62,935 nt of DNA, taken from assembly GCA_003164715.1 (NCBI GenBank), contig PLTZ01000092.1:1-62935 (forward strand), in the 5' to 3' direction. This DNA is from Opitutaceae bacterium. Its GTDB lineage: Bacteria; Verrucomicrobiota; Verrucomicrobiia; Opitutales; Opitutaceae. A program made the translations under genes and the position numbers. A model generated the notes under the pieces. It saw only the letters and a list, made by a program, of their open reading frames with translations, was not told where the DNA came from and did no database searches. Numbering within the stretch: the stretch's first letter is position 1; each line of letters begins with the position of its first letter. Shown piece by piece: positions 24,257-32,710 of this stretch.

Positions 24257-25603
24257 ATGAGACCACTCAGACTGACCCTAGCGATGACAGCCGCAGCCCT
24301 CACGGCAATGCCCGTAATGGCCCAGCAGACCAGGATAAGCCCACACGAATCAATTTACTCGATGTTCGGCGACCGCAGCGACCGCAACTTGGTCACCATC
24401 ATTTACGGGCGCCCGTACACGAAGGACCACAAGACGGGCGAGATGCGAAAGATCTGGGGCGGGCTCGTGCCTTGGAACAAGGCGGACCGGCTGGGCGCCG
24501 ACGAGGCGACGACCCTCATCGTCCAAAAGCCCATCATGGTCGGCAGCGCCCTGGTTCCGGCCGGCGCCTACACCCTTTACACGATCCCGTCGGAGACCGG
24601 GCCCTCGAAACTGGCAATCAGCACGAATTTCGGAAAATGGGGGGTGCCCGTGGACGAGAGCCACGATCTTGCGCGGGTCGAGATGAAGAAGGAGGCCCTG
24701 GAGAAGCCGGTCGACCAGCTCACGATGGCCATTGAGAAGGACAAGACCGGCGGCGGTGTCCTGAAGATCATGTGGGAGAACACCCAGTTTTCGGTGGAGC
24801 TGAAGGAGCCGGCGCCCCAGGTCGAGTTTCCCCAGGCCAGCCCGACCGAGTCGATCAAGCAGCGGGTCGGCGTGACCGACATCGGGATCGTCTACTCGCG
24901 CCCGAGCGCCAAGGGGCGCGTGATGCTCGGCGGCAACAATCCCTACGGCCAGGTGTGGAGGACCGGCGCCAACAGCGCGACGCGCCTGTCCTTCAGCACG
25001 GCGGTCACCGTCCAGGGCTCCCACGTGGACGCCGGCACGTATGAGCTGTTCACAATCCCCGCGAAGGACGAGTGGACGGTCATCCTCCAGAAGGCGGGCA
25101 ACCAGTGGGGTGCCTACGCCTATGACCCGAAGAACGACGTCCTGCGCGTCACCGTCAAGCCCGTGGCCCTCGCCGATCCCGTCGAGACCTTCACGATCGA
25201 CATCAACGACATCCACAGCGAATCCGCCACCCTGGACCTCATCTGGGAAAAGACACTCGTGCCTGTGAAGCTCGGCTTTGACGTCGTGGGCATCCTCAGC
25301 CCGAAGATCGACGCCGCCCTGGCTGCGCCCGGCAACAAGCCGTACGCCCAGGCGGCCCTCTTCTATCTCGACCACAACCTGGACCTGGACAAGGCGCTCG
25401 GCTGGATCGACACCGCCATCGCCGAGCAGCCCGACGCGTTCTACCTGATCTACCAAAAGGCCAGGATCCTGGCCGCCAAGGGCGACAAGCCCGGTGCCCT
25501 CGCCGCCGCGAAGCAGTCGCTGGAACTCGCCTCCAAGTCCAGCGGGCCCGCGAAGGAAGAATACACGCGCCTGAATGAGGCGCTGATCGCCGGCCTGCAG
25601 TGA
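24257..25603 (+). CDS. Exported protein with two DUF2911 domains
   Basis: 448 residues; ATG 24257 follows a Shine-Dalgarno and opens a signal peptide ending VMAQQ. Two DUF2911 units are in tandem: the first has VTIIYGRPYTKDHKTG and WGGLVPWNKADRLGADEATT, the second has DIGIVYSRPSAKGR and GQVWRTGANSATRLSF. Each contains the W-R/N-x-GA-x-x-(A/S)T core. A helical C-terminal tail (residues about 355-448) with LYQKARILAAKGDKPGAL resembles a TPR. The family is common in Bacteroidetes and Verrucomicrobia; its role is unknown. The stop overlaps the GTG of the PIG-L gene, so it is probably co-translated. Confidence 0.88.
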   Translation: MRPLRLTLAMTAAALTAMPVMAQQTRISPHESIYSMFGDRSDRNLVTIIYGRPYTKDHKTGEMRKIWGGLVPWNKADRLGADEATTLIVQKPIMVGSALVPAGAYTLYTIPSETGPSKLAISTNFGKWGVPVDESHDLARVEMKKEALEKPVDQLTMAIEKDKTGGGVLKIMWENTQFSVELKEPAPQVEFPQASPTESIKQRVGVTDIGIVYSRPSAKGRVMLGGNNPYGQVWRTGANSATRLSFSTAVTVQGSHVDAGTYELFTIPAKDEWTVILQKAGNQWGAYAYDPKNDVLRVTVKPVALADPVETFTIDINDIHSESATLDLIWEKTLVPVKLGFDVVGILSPKIDAALAAPGNKPYAQAALFYLDHNLDLDKALGWIDTAIAEQPDAFYLIYQKARILAAKGDKPGALAAAKQSLELASKSSGPAKEEYTRLNEALIAGLQ

Positions 25604-28146
25604 CCTGGCGAGCCCTCCCCGCCGCCGGCCGCAGGGCGCCGCTCAGGCTGAGCATGGTGTTCGGCCTGGCGGCCTGCGCCGGGATGGGGGGGCCGGCCCC
25701 CGCAGCGGCCCCCGTTCCCGCGGCGAGCCCCGCCGAGATCGCGCAGGACCTGCGCAGCTTCCGGGAGTTCGGCAGCGTCCTCTATGTCGCCGCCCATCCG
25801 GACGACGAGAACACCCAGCTGATCGCATATCTTGCGCGGGGCCGCGCCTATCGCACCGCGTACCTGTCGCTTACAAGGGGCGACGGGGGCCAGAACGTCC
25901 TCGGCCCGGAGTTTGGCGACCTGCTCGGGGTCATCCGGACCCAGGAACTCCTGGCGGCGCGCCGCGCCGACGGGGGCCGGCAGTTTTTCAGCCGCGCCAG
26001 GGACTTCGGGTACTCGAAGGACTACCAGCAGACCCTGACGAAATGGGACCGCCAGCAGGTGCTCTCCGACATCGTGCGGGTGATCCGCACGTTCAGGCCG
26101 GACGTGGTGATCACGCGGTTCCCGACGGAGCCCATCGGGACGCACGGGCACCACACGGCCTCCGCCGTGCTGGCGCTGGAGGCGTTCCGGCTCGCGGGCG
26201 ACCCGAAGGCGTTCCCGGAGCAGCTCGGCGCCCTGTCGCCGTGGCAGCCGAGGCGGATCCTCTGGAACGGGTGGGGTCCCGGGCGCCCCGGATCGGCCGA
26301 GGTGGTGCCCGGGATGATCCACATGGGGATCGACGGAACGGACGCCGTGACCGGCAGGTCGTTCGCCGAGCTGGCGGCCCGCAGCCGCTCGATGCACAGG
26401 ACCCAGGGCTTCGCGAACTTCTCCGTGGCCACTTGGGGCAGCGGGCCCCGGACGGAGTCCTTCAAGCTGCTGGCGGGCGAGCCCGCGGAGAACGACATCA
26501 TGGACGGCGTCGACACCACGTGGGGCAGGGTGCCCGGCGGCGCCGAGATCGGAGCGCTCGCCGACGGGATCATCGCCCGGTTTGACCCGAAGGATCCCGC
26601 GGCAAGCGTGCCGGCGCTTCTTGAGCTCAAGGGCCGGCTTGCGAAATTCGCCGGCGATCCCGTCGTGGAGGAGAAGCGCCGCCAGCTCGACCGGATCCTG
26701 CAGGCCTGCCTGGGCCTCTCGGTCGAGACGGTGGTTTCCCAGCGCGACATCGTCCCCGGCGAGCCGCTCGGCCTGACGACCACGGCCGAGGTGGCCTCGG
26801 GGACCCCGGTCCGGTGGGAGGCCGTGCGCTATCCCGGGCTCGGCCGCGAGGCGCGCACCGGCAAGGACCTGGGCCCGAAAATCCCGGCGCTCTGCTCCAC
26901 CAGCCGGACCCTTCCGCGGGACACGCCGCTTAGCGAACCCTACTGGCTGCGCGAGGACGGCACCCCGGGCATGTTCCGCGTGGACGACGCCGCGCTGATC
27001 GGCCTGCCGGAGAACCCGCCCCCGATCCCGGTGGAGAACATCTTCACGGTGGGGGGCCAGACTCTCGTGGTTTCCGGCGAGGCGGTGTTTGTCGCGTCCG
27101 ACCCCGTGAAGGGCGAGGTGCGCCTGAGGCCGGACGTGATTCCGCCGGTCTCCGTTAGCTTCGCCTCGGCGGTGGAGCTCCTCTCGCCCGGCTCCGAGCG
27201 CAGCGTCGCGGTCGACGTGGTATCCGCCCGCCCCGACGCCGCGGGCGTCTTGAGGCTTGAGGCCCCGGCGGGATGGAGGGTCGCCCCGGCGGCCCGGGAC
27301 TTCCACCTGCGCGCGGTCGGGGCCAAGGTCCGGCTCCTCTTCACGGTCACAGCCCCGTCGGCCCCGGAGAGCGCGACCCTCACCGCCCGCGCGGACATCG
27401 GCCGCGCGCACTACGGCAACGAGCGCATCTCGATCACCTACGGCCACATCCCGCCCCAGCTGCTCCAACCGCCCGCGCGCCTGAAGGCGGTCAGCCTGGA
27501 CCTGAAGATCCGCGGGAGGAAGGTCGGCTACCTCCCGGGCGCGGGCGATAGCACGGCCGCGAGCCTCGAAGAGATGGGCTTCTCGGTCACCCCGCTCACG
27601 GGCGCGGACCTGACCGCGGATGGGCTCAAGGGCCTCGACGCCGTCGTTATCGGCGTGCGCGCCTTCGGCACCCGGACGGACCTCGCGCCGCGGCTTCCCG
27701 CGCTCTTCGCGTATGTCGAGGCGGGAGGGACCGTCATCGAGCAGTACAACACCCCTAGCAATCCCCAGGCGCAGCTCGCCCCCTATGAGCTCAAGCTCTC
27801 GCGCGACCTGCCGCACTACCGTGTGACCGACGAGAACGCCCCCGTTACGCTGCTCGTGCCGGATCATCCCGTCTTCGAGACGCCCAACCGCATCGGGCCC
27901 GCGGACTTCTCGGGCTGGGTCCAGGAGCGGGGGCTCGATTTCGCGAGCGAATGGGACACGGGCCACTTCACGGCGCTTCTCGCCTGCAGCGACGCCGGCG
28001 AGGCGCCCCTCAAGGGGGGCCTCCTCGTGGCGGGGCACGGCCGCGGCTACTTCGTCTACACGGGTCTGTCTTTCTTCCGCCAGCTCCCCGCGGGAGTGCC
28101 CGGGGCCTACCGCCTCTTCGCGAACTTGGTTTCGATTGGCAAATGA
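25600..28146 (+). CDS. Large exported PIG-L (LmbE) family deacetylase with C-terminal ThuA-like domain
   Basis: 848 residues from a GTG overlapping the previous stop (GTGA). The N-terminus is signal-like, with LAAC as a possible lipobox. The zinc-site motif VAAHPDDENTQL is at about residue 65 and the second His pair is in GTHGHHTAS. After the deacetylase (to about residue 320) come beta-rich segments and a ThuA/amidotransferase-like fold starting GRKVGYLPGAGD. PIG-L enzymes remove N-acetyl groups from GlcNAc conjugates; this one would act outside the cytoplasm. It lies in the operon with BshB1 and BshA, which carry out the cytoplasmic steps, suggesting processing of an external thiol or sugar conjugate. 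Confidence 0.88.
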   Translation: MTWRALPAAGRRAPLRLSMVFGLAACAGMGGPAPAAAPVPAASPAEIAQDLRSFREFGSVLYVAAHPDDENTQLIAYLARGRAYRTAYLSLTRGDGGQNVLGPEFGDLLGVIRTQELLAARRADGGRQFFSRARDFGYSKDYQQTLTKWDRQQVLSDIVRVIRTFRPDVVITRFPTEPIGTHGHHTASAVLALEAFRLAGDPKAFPEQLGALSPWQPRRILWNGWGPGRPGSAEVVPGMIHMGIDGTDAVTGRSFAELAARSRSMHRTQGFANFSVATWGSGPRTESFKLLAGEPAENDIMDGVDTTWGRVPGGAEIGALADGIIARFDPKDPAASVPALLELKGRLAKFAGDPVVEEKRRQLDRILQACLGLSVETVVSQRDIVPGEPLGLTTTAEVASGTPVRWEAVRYPGLGREARTGKDLGPKIPALCSTSRTLPRDTPLSEPYWLREDGTPGMFRVDDAALIGLPENPPPIPVENIFTVGGQTLVVSGEAVFVASDPVKGEVRLRPDVIPPVSVSFASAVELLSPGSERSVAVDVVSARPDAAGVLRLEAPAGWRVAPAARDFHLRAVGAKVRLLFTVTAPSAPESATLTARADIGRAHYGNERISITYGHIPPQLLQPPARLKAVSLDLKIRGRKVGYLPGAGDSTAASLEEMGFSVTPLTGADLTADGLKGLDAVVIGVRAFGTRTDLAPRLPALFAYVEAGGTVIEQYNTPSNPQAQLAPYELKLSRDLPHYRVTDENAPVTLLVPDHPVFETPNRIGPADFSGWVQERGLDFASEWDTGHFTALLACSDAGEAPLKGGLLVAGHGRGYFVYTGLSFFRQLPAGVPGAYRLFANLVSIGK

Positions 28147-28277
28147 CGGAGCCGCCAGACGACGAGAGGACCGGCCTGCCCGGGTTGCGCGCCTGGCGCC
28201 AGGTCTACCTGTGCGTGCTCGTGGTCGTGGCCGTCTGGATCGGCCTGCTCTGCGCGCTGTCCCGGCTCTTCCCGTGA
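28143..28277 (+). CDS. 44-residue single-pass membrane peptide
   Basis: The ATG overlaps the PIG-L stop (ATGA at 28143-28146) and the TGA overlaps the GTG of the symporter gene (GTGA at 28274-28277). The peptide has a charged N-terminus (MTEPPDDERTGLPGLR), a Trp-Arg border and one hydrophobic helix (VYLCVLVVVAVWIGLLCALS), then RLFP. Translational coupling on both sides makes chance occurrence unlikely. Small membrane subunits accompany other sodium/solute symporters (for example the DUF485 and DUF997 types), and this could be an analogous partner, though I recognise no family. Confidence 0.7.
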   Translation: MTEPPDDERTGLPGLRAWRQVYLCVLVVVAVWIGLLCALSRLFP

Positions 28278-29989
28278 ACGCGCTCGATTACGCGATCCTG
28301 CTGGGGACGATGCTCGGCATCGCGGCCTACGCGATGTGGAGCACGCGCGGCGGCCACGACCTCAAGGGCTATCTGAAGGGGGCCGGGCAGACCGGCTGGC
28401 TCACGATCGGGCTTTCGGTCATGGCGACGCAGGCCAGCGCGATCACGTTCCTGTCGACCCCCGGGCAGGGCTACGAAAGCGGGCTCGGGTTCGTGCAGAA
28501 CTACTTTGGCGCACCGCTTGCGCTCATCGTCGTCTCGGCCGTCTTCCTGCCCATCTTCAGACGCCTCAAGGTCTACACGGCCTACGAGTACCTCGGGCAC
28601 CGCTTCGACCCGAAGACGCGGCTCCTCGGGGCGGGGCTCTTCCTCCTGCAGCGCGGCCTCGGCGCCGGCATCACCATCTACGCCCCCGCGATCGTGCTCT
28701 CGACCGTCATGGGCTGGAGGCTGGACGCGACGATCGTCTGCAGCGGCCTCCTGGTCGTGGCCTACACGGTGTCCGGCGGATGCGACGCCGTGAGCCTCAC
28801 CCAGAGGTACCAGATCGGCGTCATCTTCGCGGGCATGGTCGCGGCCTTCTTCGTCCTCCTCGCGAAGCTCCCCCCGGGCCTCGGCCTCTCGGGCTCGCTC
28901 GTCCTGGCCGGCGGCTTCCACAAGCTCGAGGCGGTCGACTTCTCCCTCAACCCGGACCGGCGCTACACGCTGTGGACGGGGCTGATCGGCGGGATGTTCC
29001 TCGCGCTGTCGTATTTCGGGACCGACCAGTCGCAGGTCCAGCGGTACCTCAGCGGCGCGTCGCTTCGCGAGAGCCGGCTCGGGCTCATGTTCAACGCCGT
29101 CTTCAAGATCCCGATGCAGTTCTTCATCCTGCTCCTGGGGGTCCTCATCTTCGTGTTCTACCAGTTCGAGCGGCAGCCCGTGTATTTTAACCGGGCGGCG
29201 TGGGATTACCAGGTAGCGCACGGCGACGGCCCGCGACTTCATGCGCTCTCGGCGGCGTTTGACGCGGCGAAGGCTGAGGAGCGGGCGCACCTCGGGGCGT
29301 GGCTCGGCGCCCGGCGCTCGGGCGACCCGTCGGCAGAGGCGGCGGAGCGGGCTGCGTCGGCGTCGGCCCAGGATCGGGCCGAGGCCGCGCGGACGGAGAC
29401 CAAGGCGGTCCTGCGCAGGGCGAGCCCGACCAGCACGGCGAACGACGCCGACTATGTCTTCATCACCTTCATCCTGGACCACCTTCCCCACGGCCTCATC
29501 GGGCTCCTCGTGACCGCGTTCTTCGCGGCGGCCCTCTCGTCGAAGGCGGGCGAGCTCAACGCCCTCGGGTCGACCACCACGGTCGACATCTACCGCCACC
29601 TCGCCAGGCGCGAGGCGACCGACGCCCACTACGTGGTGATGTCGAAGCTGTTCACGGCCCTCTGGGGATTCGTGGCGATCGGCTTCGCGCTGTTTGCGAA
29701 CCTGGCCGAGAACCTCATCCAGGCCGTCAACATCCTGGGCTCCGTCTTCTACGGGGTCGTTCTCGGACTGTTCCTTGTGGCCTTCTTCCTGAAGTGGGTG
29801 AGGGGGACCGCGGTCTTCTGGGCCGCCCTGGCGTCGCAGGCGCTCGTCCTCGGGCTCTATTTCACGCTCACGATCTCCTACCTCTGGTACAACGTCATCG
29901 GCTGCGCCGCCTGCATGGCGCTCAGCGTCGCCCTCCAGGCCTCGATTGACCTTGGCGGAGGGCGGGGGACGCTGGCCGCCCGGACATGA
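28274..29989 (+). CDS. Sodium:solute symporter (SSS family)
   Basis: 571 residues from a GTG. About 13 membrane helices. SSS-family features: YLKGAGQTGWLTIGLSVMA near the N-terminus, a helix with YGVTVSGG-like AYTVSGGCDAVSLTQRYQIG, and the sodium-site region FFAAALSSKAGELNALGSTT. An Ala/Arg/Glu-rich hydrophilic insert of about 90 residues (RAAWDYQVAHGDG to TSTANDADYV) separates two helices. In several phyla a symporter of this type sits between a large PIG-L protein and bshB1/bshA, as here. The substrate is unproven; a bacillithiol precursor or conjugate is an attractive guess. It overlaps the next ATG (ATGA). Confidence 0.9.
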   Translation: MNALDYAILLGTMLGIAAYAMWSTRGGHDLKGYLKGAGQTGWLTIGLSVMATQASAITFLSTPGQGYESGLGFVQNYFGAPLALIVVSAVFLPIFRRLKVYTAYEYLGHRFDPKTRLLGAGLFLLQRGLGAGITIYAPAIVLSTVMGWRLDATIVCSGLLVVAYTVSGGCDAVSLTQRYQIGVIFAGMVAAFFVLLAKLPPGLGLSGSLVLAGGFHKLEAVDFSLNPDRRYTLWTGLIGGMFLALSYFGTDQSQVQRYLSGASLRESRLGLMFNAVFKIPMQFFILLLGVLIFVFYQFERQPVYFNRAAWDYQVAHGDGPRLHALSAAFDAAKAEERAHLGAWLGARRSGDPSAEAAERAASASAQDRAEAARTETKAVLRRASPTSTANDADYVFITFILDHLPHGLIGLLVTAFFAAALSSKAGELNALGSTTTVDIYRHLARREATDAHYVVMSKLFTALWGFVAIGFALFANLAENLIQAVNILGSVFYGVVLGLFLVAFFLKWVRGTAVFWAALASQALVLGLYFTLTISYLWYNVIGCAACMALSVALQASIDLGGGRGTLAART

Positions 29990-30759
29990 ACGCGCCCGTC
30001 ATCTGTTTCGGCCAGCAGCCCTGCGGCTTCTTTCCGAAGCGGTTCCTCGCCGCGAAGGTCTTCACCGCGCGGCGCCTGCAGGCCGAGATCGGCGGCGAGA
30101 TCGTGTTCTTCTTCCACGACAGCGACCACGATCCCCGCGAGACCCAGACGACGCTCCGGGACCGCGCCACCGGCGAGGCGCGGAGGTTCAACTTCGCGTT
30201 TGAGAACAAGGTCCAGCGGAAGTTCTCGCCGCTCTACGCCAAGCGCGTCCCGGAGGGCTGGCGCGACAACACGGCCCGGCAGCTGCCGCCGTACGTCGAC
30301 CCGAGGTGGATCGCCGGCTTCAGGCAGGTCGGCGCCGCGAACGTGGCCGACTTCTGCCTGGAGATGTACCGGCGGATGGGCCTGCTCGAGGGCGTCCGGG
30401 TCGCCCGCTCGGGCGACGCCGCGCTCAGGCGCGCGGCGTGCGACGTGCCCGAGTTCTTCGTGGACGTGGCGTACCGGGGGGAGACCGTGCGCGCGCGATT
30501 CGTCGACGGCGCGTTGCAACTTCACGAGGGAGGGGCATCATTCGTGACCCTGCCCCATGAGCCCTTCGAGAAGTCCCAGGTCAGCCCGACGCGCGACACC
30601 CGGCTCTGCTGGATGCAGTCCGTCCTGCACTGCACCCACTATATCGCCGGGGCGGGGGAGCAGGCCTACCTGCGCCGGGAGGACGCGCCCGAGATCACCT
30701 TTGTGAACCGTGACCCGATCGACCGCTCCGATGAAGCCTACTGCGAAATCACCGCCTGA
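29986..30759 (+). CDS. Compact BshC-like protein (candidate bacillithiol cysteine ligase)
   Basis: 257 residues. Not a textbook family match, but three signatures of BshC occur in order. ICFGQQPCGFF (Gln10-Gln11) corresponds to the GQQxGLxxGP loop. FFFHDSDHDPRE (Asp47-His48-Asp49) corresponds to the FWxxxEDHDxxE strand. MQSVLHCTHYIAGAGEQAYL near residues 212-229 corresponds to the LPTLAYVAGPGEIAY region. Canonical BshC is about 540 residues with a coiled coil and extra domains, absent here. It lies between the symporter and bshB1 and overlaps both. BshC adds cysteine to GlcN-malate, the last step of bacillithiol synthesis. The assignment is inference from motifs and context; a conserved unknown is the alternative. 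Confidence 0.55.
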   Translation: MNAPVICFGQQPCGFFPKRFLAAKVFTARRLQAEIGGEIVFFFHDSDHDPRETQTTLRDRATGEARRFNFAFENKVQRKFSPLYAKRVPEGWRDNTARQLPPYVDPRWIAGFRQVGAANVADFCLEMYRRMGLLEGVRVARSGDAALRRAACDVPEFFVDVAYRGETVRARFVDGALQLHEGGASFVTLPHEPFEKSQVSPTRDTRLCWMQSVLHCTHYIAGAGEQAYLRREDAPEITFVNRDPIDRSDEAYCEITA

Positions 30760-31468
30760 AATTGCGACGCTGCTCGCGTTCGGCGCCCACCCCGACGACA
30801 TCGAGTTCGGGTGCGGCGGCGTGATCGCCCGCGAGACCCAGGCCGGGCGGCGGGCGCACTTCGTCATCTGCTCGCGCGGCGAGTCGGCGACGCACGGGAC
30901 ACCCGCCAAAAGGACCTCGGAGGCGCGGCGGGCGGCCCGCCTCCTCGGCGCGACCGTGGAGTTCGTGAGGCTGGACGGCGACGCTAGCCTAGAGCCGAAG
31001 GCCGCGCACGCGCTCAAGCTGGCGGCCATCATCAGGCGCGTGCGCCCCGGGATCGTCTTCGCGCCGACCCTAGTCGAGAACCAGCATCCGGATCACCCGC
31101 GCCTCGGCCGGCTGGTGCGGGACGCCGCAAGGCTCGCGCGCTACGGCGGGGTTGCGAGGCTCCGCGGAAGGCCGGCCCACGCCATCGGTCCCCTGCTCTA
31201 CTACGCGGCCGGTCCGGAGGCGGAGCCGGCGGGGGTGCTTCCCGTGCTGATCGACATCTCCGGCGCGAGCGTGGTCGCGTCCTGGACCGCGGCGATGAGG
31301 GCGCACGCCTCGCAGCTCGGCACCCGCAACTACGTGGAGCTGCAGCTGGCCCGCGCGCGGGTGCTTGGGCTCAGGGCGGGGGTCGAGTATGCCCAGGCGC
31401 TCTACCCGAACGACCCGCTTGTGTTCGAGTCGCTGTCCCCGCTGACCCGCGCGGCGCGCCGCTTCTGA
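30731..31468 (+). CDS. bshB1: Bacillithiol biosynthesis deacetylase BshB1
   Basis: 245 residues from the ATG at 30731, which overlaps the previous gene by 29 bases (a GTG at 30710 is an alternative). The zinc-binding AHPDD is at residues 19-23 within LLAFGAHPDDIEFGCGGVIA, and the second motif NQHPDHPRLGRLVRDAA has His119. The glutamate- and Arg-containing signature RGESATHGTPAKRTSEARRAA is characteristic of BshB1. It deacetylates GlcNAc-malate to GlcN-malate in the cytoplasm. One base separates its stop from the bshA ATG, supporting joint expression. Confidence 0.93.
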   Translation: MKPTAKSPPEIATLLAFGAHPDDIEFGCGGVIARETQAGRRAHFVICSRGESATHGTPAKRTSEARRAARLLGATVEFVRLDGDASLEPKAAHALKLAAIIRRVRPGIVFAPTLVENQHPDHPRLGRLVRDAARLARYGGVARLRGRPAHAIGPLLYYAAGPEAEPAGVLPVLIDISGASVVASWTAAMRAHASQLGTRNYVELQLARARVLGLRAGVEYAQALYPNDPLVFESLSPLTRAARRF

Positions 31469-31469
31469 C

Positions 31470-32630
31470 ATGCAATCCGAGCGCCCGCTCAAGATCGGGA
31501 TCACCTGCTATCCGTCGGTCGGCGGCAGCGGGATCCTTGCGTCGGCGCTCGGCGAGGAGCTCGCCCGCCGCGGGCACGAGGCGCATTTCATCAGCTATGA
31601 GCGCCCCTTCCGCCTTCCCGCGAACGCGCCGCGCCTCTTTTACCACCCGGTGGTGATCAACGACTACGGGCTGTTCAAGTACCCCGACTACACCCTGCCG
31701 CTCTCGGTGAAGATGGCCGAGGTTAGCCGCGACCATGGCCTGGACGTCCTCCACGTCCATTACGCCGTGCCGCACGCCACCGCGGCGATCCTCGCGCGGT
31801 CCATGCTGGCGCCGGGGGACCGCCCGAGGGTCGTCACGACGCTGCACGGGACGGACACGACGCTTCTCGGGCGCGACGTCGGCTATGGCCCGGCGATACG
31901 CCACGCCCTCGAGTGCTCGGACGCCGTGACGACGGTCTCGGAGTACCTGAGGCGCGAGACGCAGGACCTGCTCTCGGTCAATCGGCCGATAGAGGTCATC
32001 CACAACTTCTTCGAGCCGCGCCCCGCCACGCGGACGCGCGAGGAGGTGCGCCGCGAGCTGGGGATCGGCAAGGAGGCGATGGTCCTCCACGCGTCGAATC
32101 TGCGGCCGCCCAAGCGGATCGACGTGCTGCTCGAGAGCGCGGCCCGCATCCGCCCGCGCGACGCCTTCAAGCTGGTCGTGCTCGCCGGCGCGGACTTCTC
32201 CCCGTTCGCGGGCGAGGTCAGGCGGCTCGGGCTCTCGGACCGGGTGATCGTCCGCGAGAACATCAGCGAGATCGAGGACTACCTCCAGGCCGCGGACATC
32301 GGCCTGTTCACCTCGGAGAACGAGAGCTTCTGCCTGAGCATCCTCGAGGCGATGTGCTTCTCCTGCCCGAGCGTCGCGACGGCCGTGGGAGGGATCCCCG
32401 AGGTGGTGGAATCCGGCAGGTCCGGGCTGCTGGTGCCGCCGCTGGACCCGGATGCGGTCGCGCGCGGCGTCGAGTCGCTGATCGGCGACCCCGCGCTCAG
32501 GGCGGCGATGGGGGACGCGGCGCGGCGCCGGGCGCGCGAGCTGTTTTCGGCGGACGTCATCGTGTCGCGCTATGAGAGGCTCTACCGGCGGGTTTGCGCG
32601 GCGCCTCCCGGTTCCGCCGGTCCGCACTGA
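31470..32630 (+). CDS. bshA: N-acetyl-alpha-D-glucosaminyl L-malate synthase BshA
   Basis: 386 residues, usual length for BshA. GT4 retaining glycosyltransferase with the BshA-specific signatures ITCYPSVGGSGILASALG near the N-terminus, DVLHVHYAVPHATAA and TLHGTDTTLLGRD in the acceptor region, and the GT4 donor motif SFCLSILEAMCFSCPSVAT with the EX7E arrangement. It transfers GlcNAc from UDP-GlcNAc to L-malate, the first step of bacillithiol formation, and is last of the operon. Divergent bacillithiol use in Gram-negative phyla usually comes with BshA and BshB1 adjacent, as here. Confidence 0.95.
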   Translation: MQSERPLKIGITCYPSVGGSGILASALGEELARRGHEAHFISYERPFRLPANAPRLFYHPVVINDYGLFKYPDYTLPLSVKMAEVSRDHGLDVLHVHYAVPHATAAILARSMLAPGDRPRVVTTLHGTDTTLLGRDVGYGPAIRHALECSDAVTTVSEYLRRETQDLLSVNRPIEVIHNFFEPRPATRTREEVRRELGIGKEAMVLHASNLRPPKRIDVLLESAARIRPRDAFKLVVLAGADFSPFAGEVRRLGLSDRVIVRENISEIEDYLQAADIGLFTSENESFCLSILEAMCFSCPSVATAVGGIPEVVESGRSGLLVPPLDPDAVARGVESLIGDPALRAAMGDAARRRARELFSADVIVSRYERLYRRVCAAPPGSAGPH

Positions 32631-32710
32631 CGTCCTCCAGCGGGGAATTAGTTTGCGGCTTCCCGCGCCGGCGGGCATCGTGGCCGGGCCGGTCCCAGGC
32701 GGCGAACCCC

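Noticed and set aside
24250-24257. TATACC one base before the DUF2911 ATG as a leaderless promoter
   Set aside because: Transcription would start inside the gene; a better promoter and a Shine-Dalgarno lie upstream.
25450-28038. Long minus-strand frame opposite the PIG-L gene
   Set aside because: Composition is that of antisense DNA (Arg/Gly/His-rich), no start signal, and the plus-strand protein has catalytic motifs.
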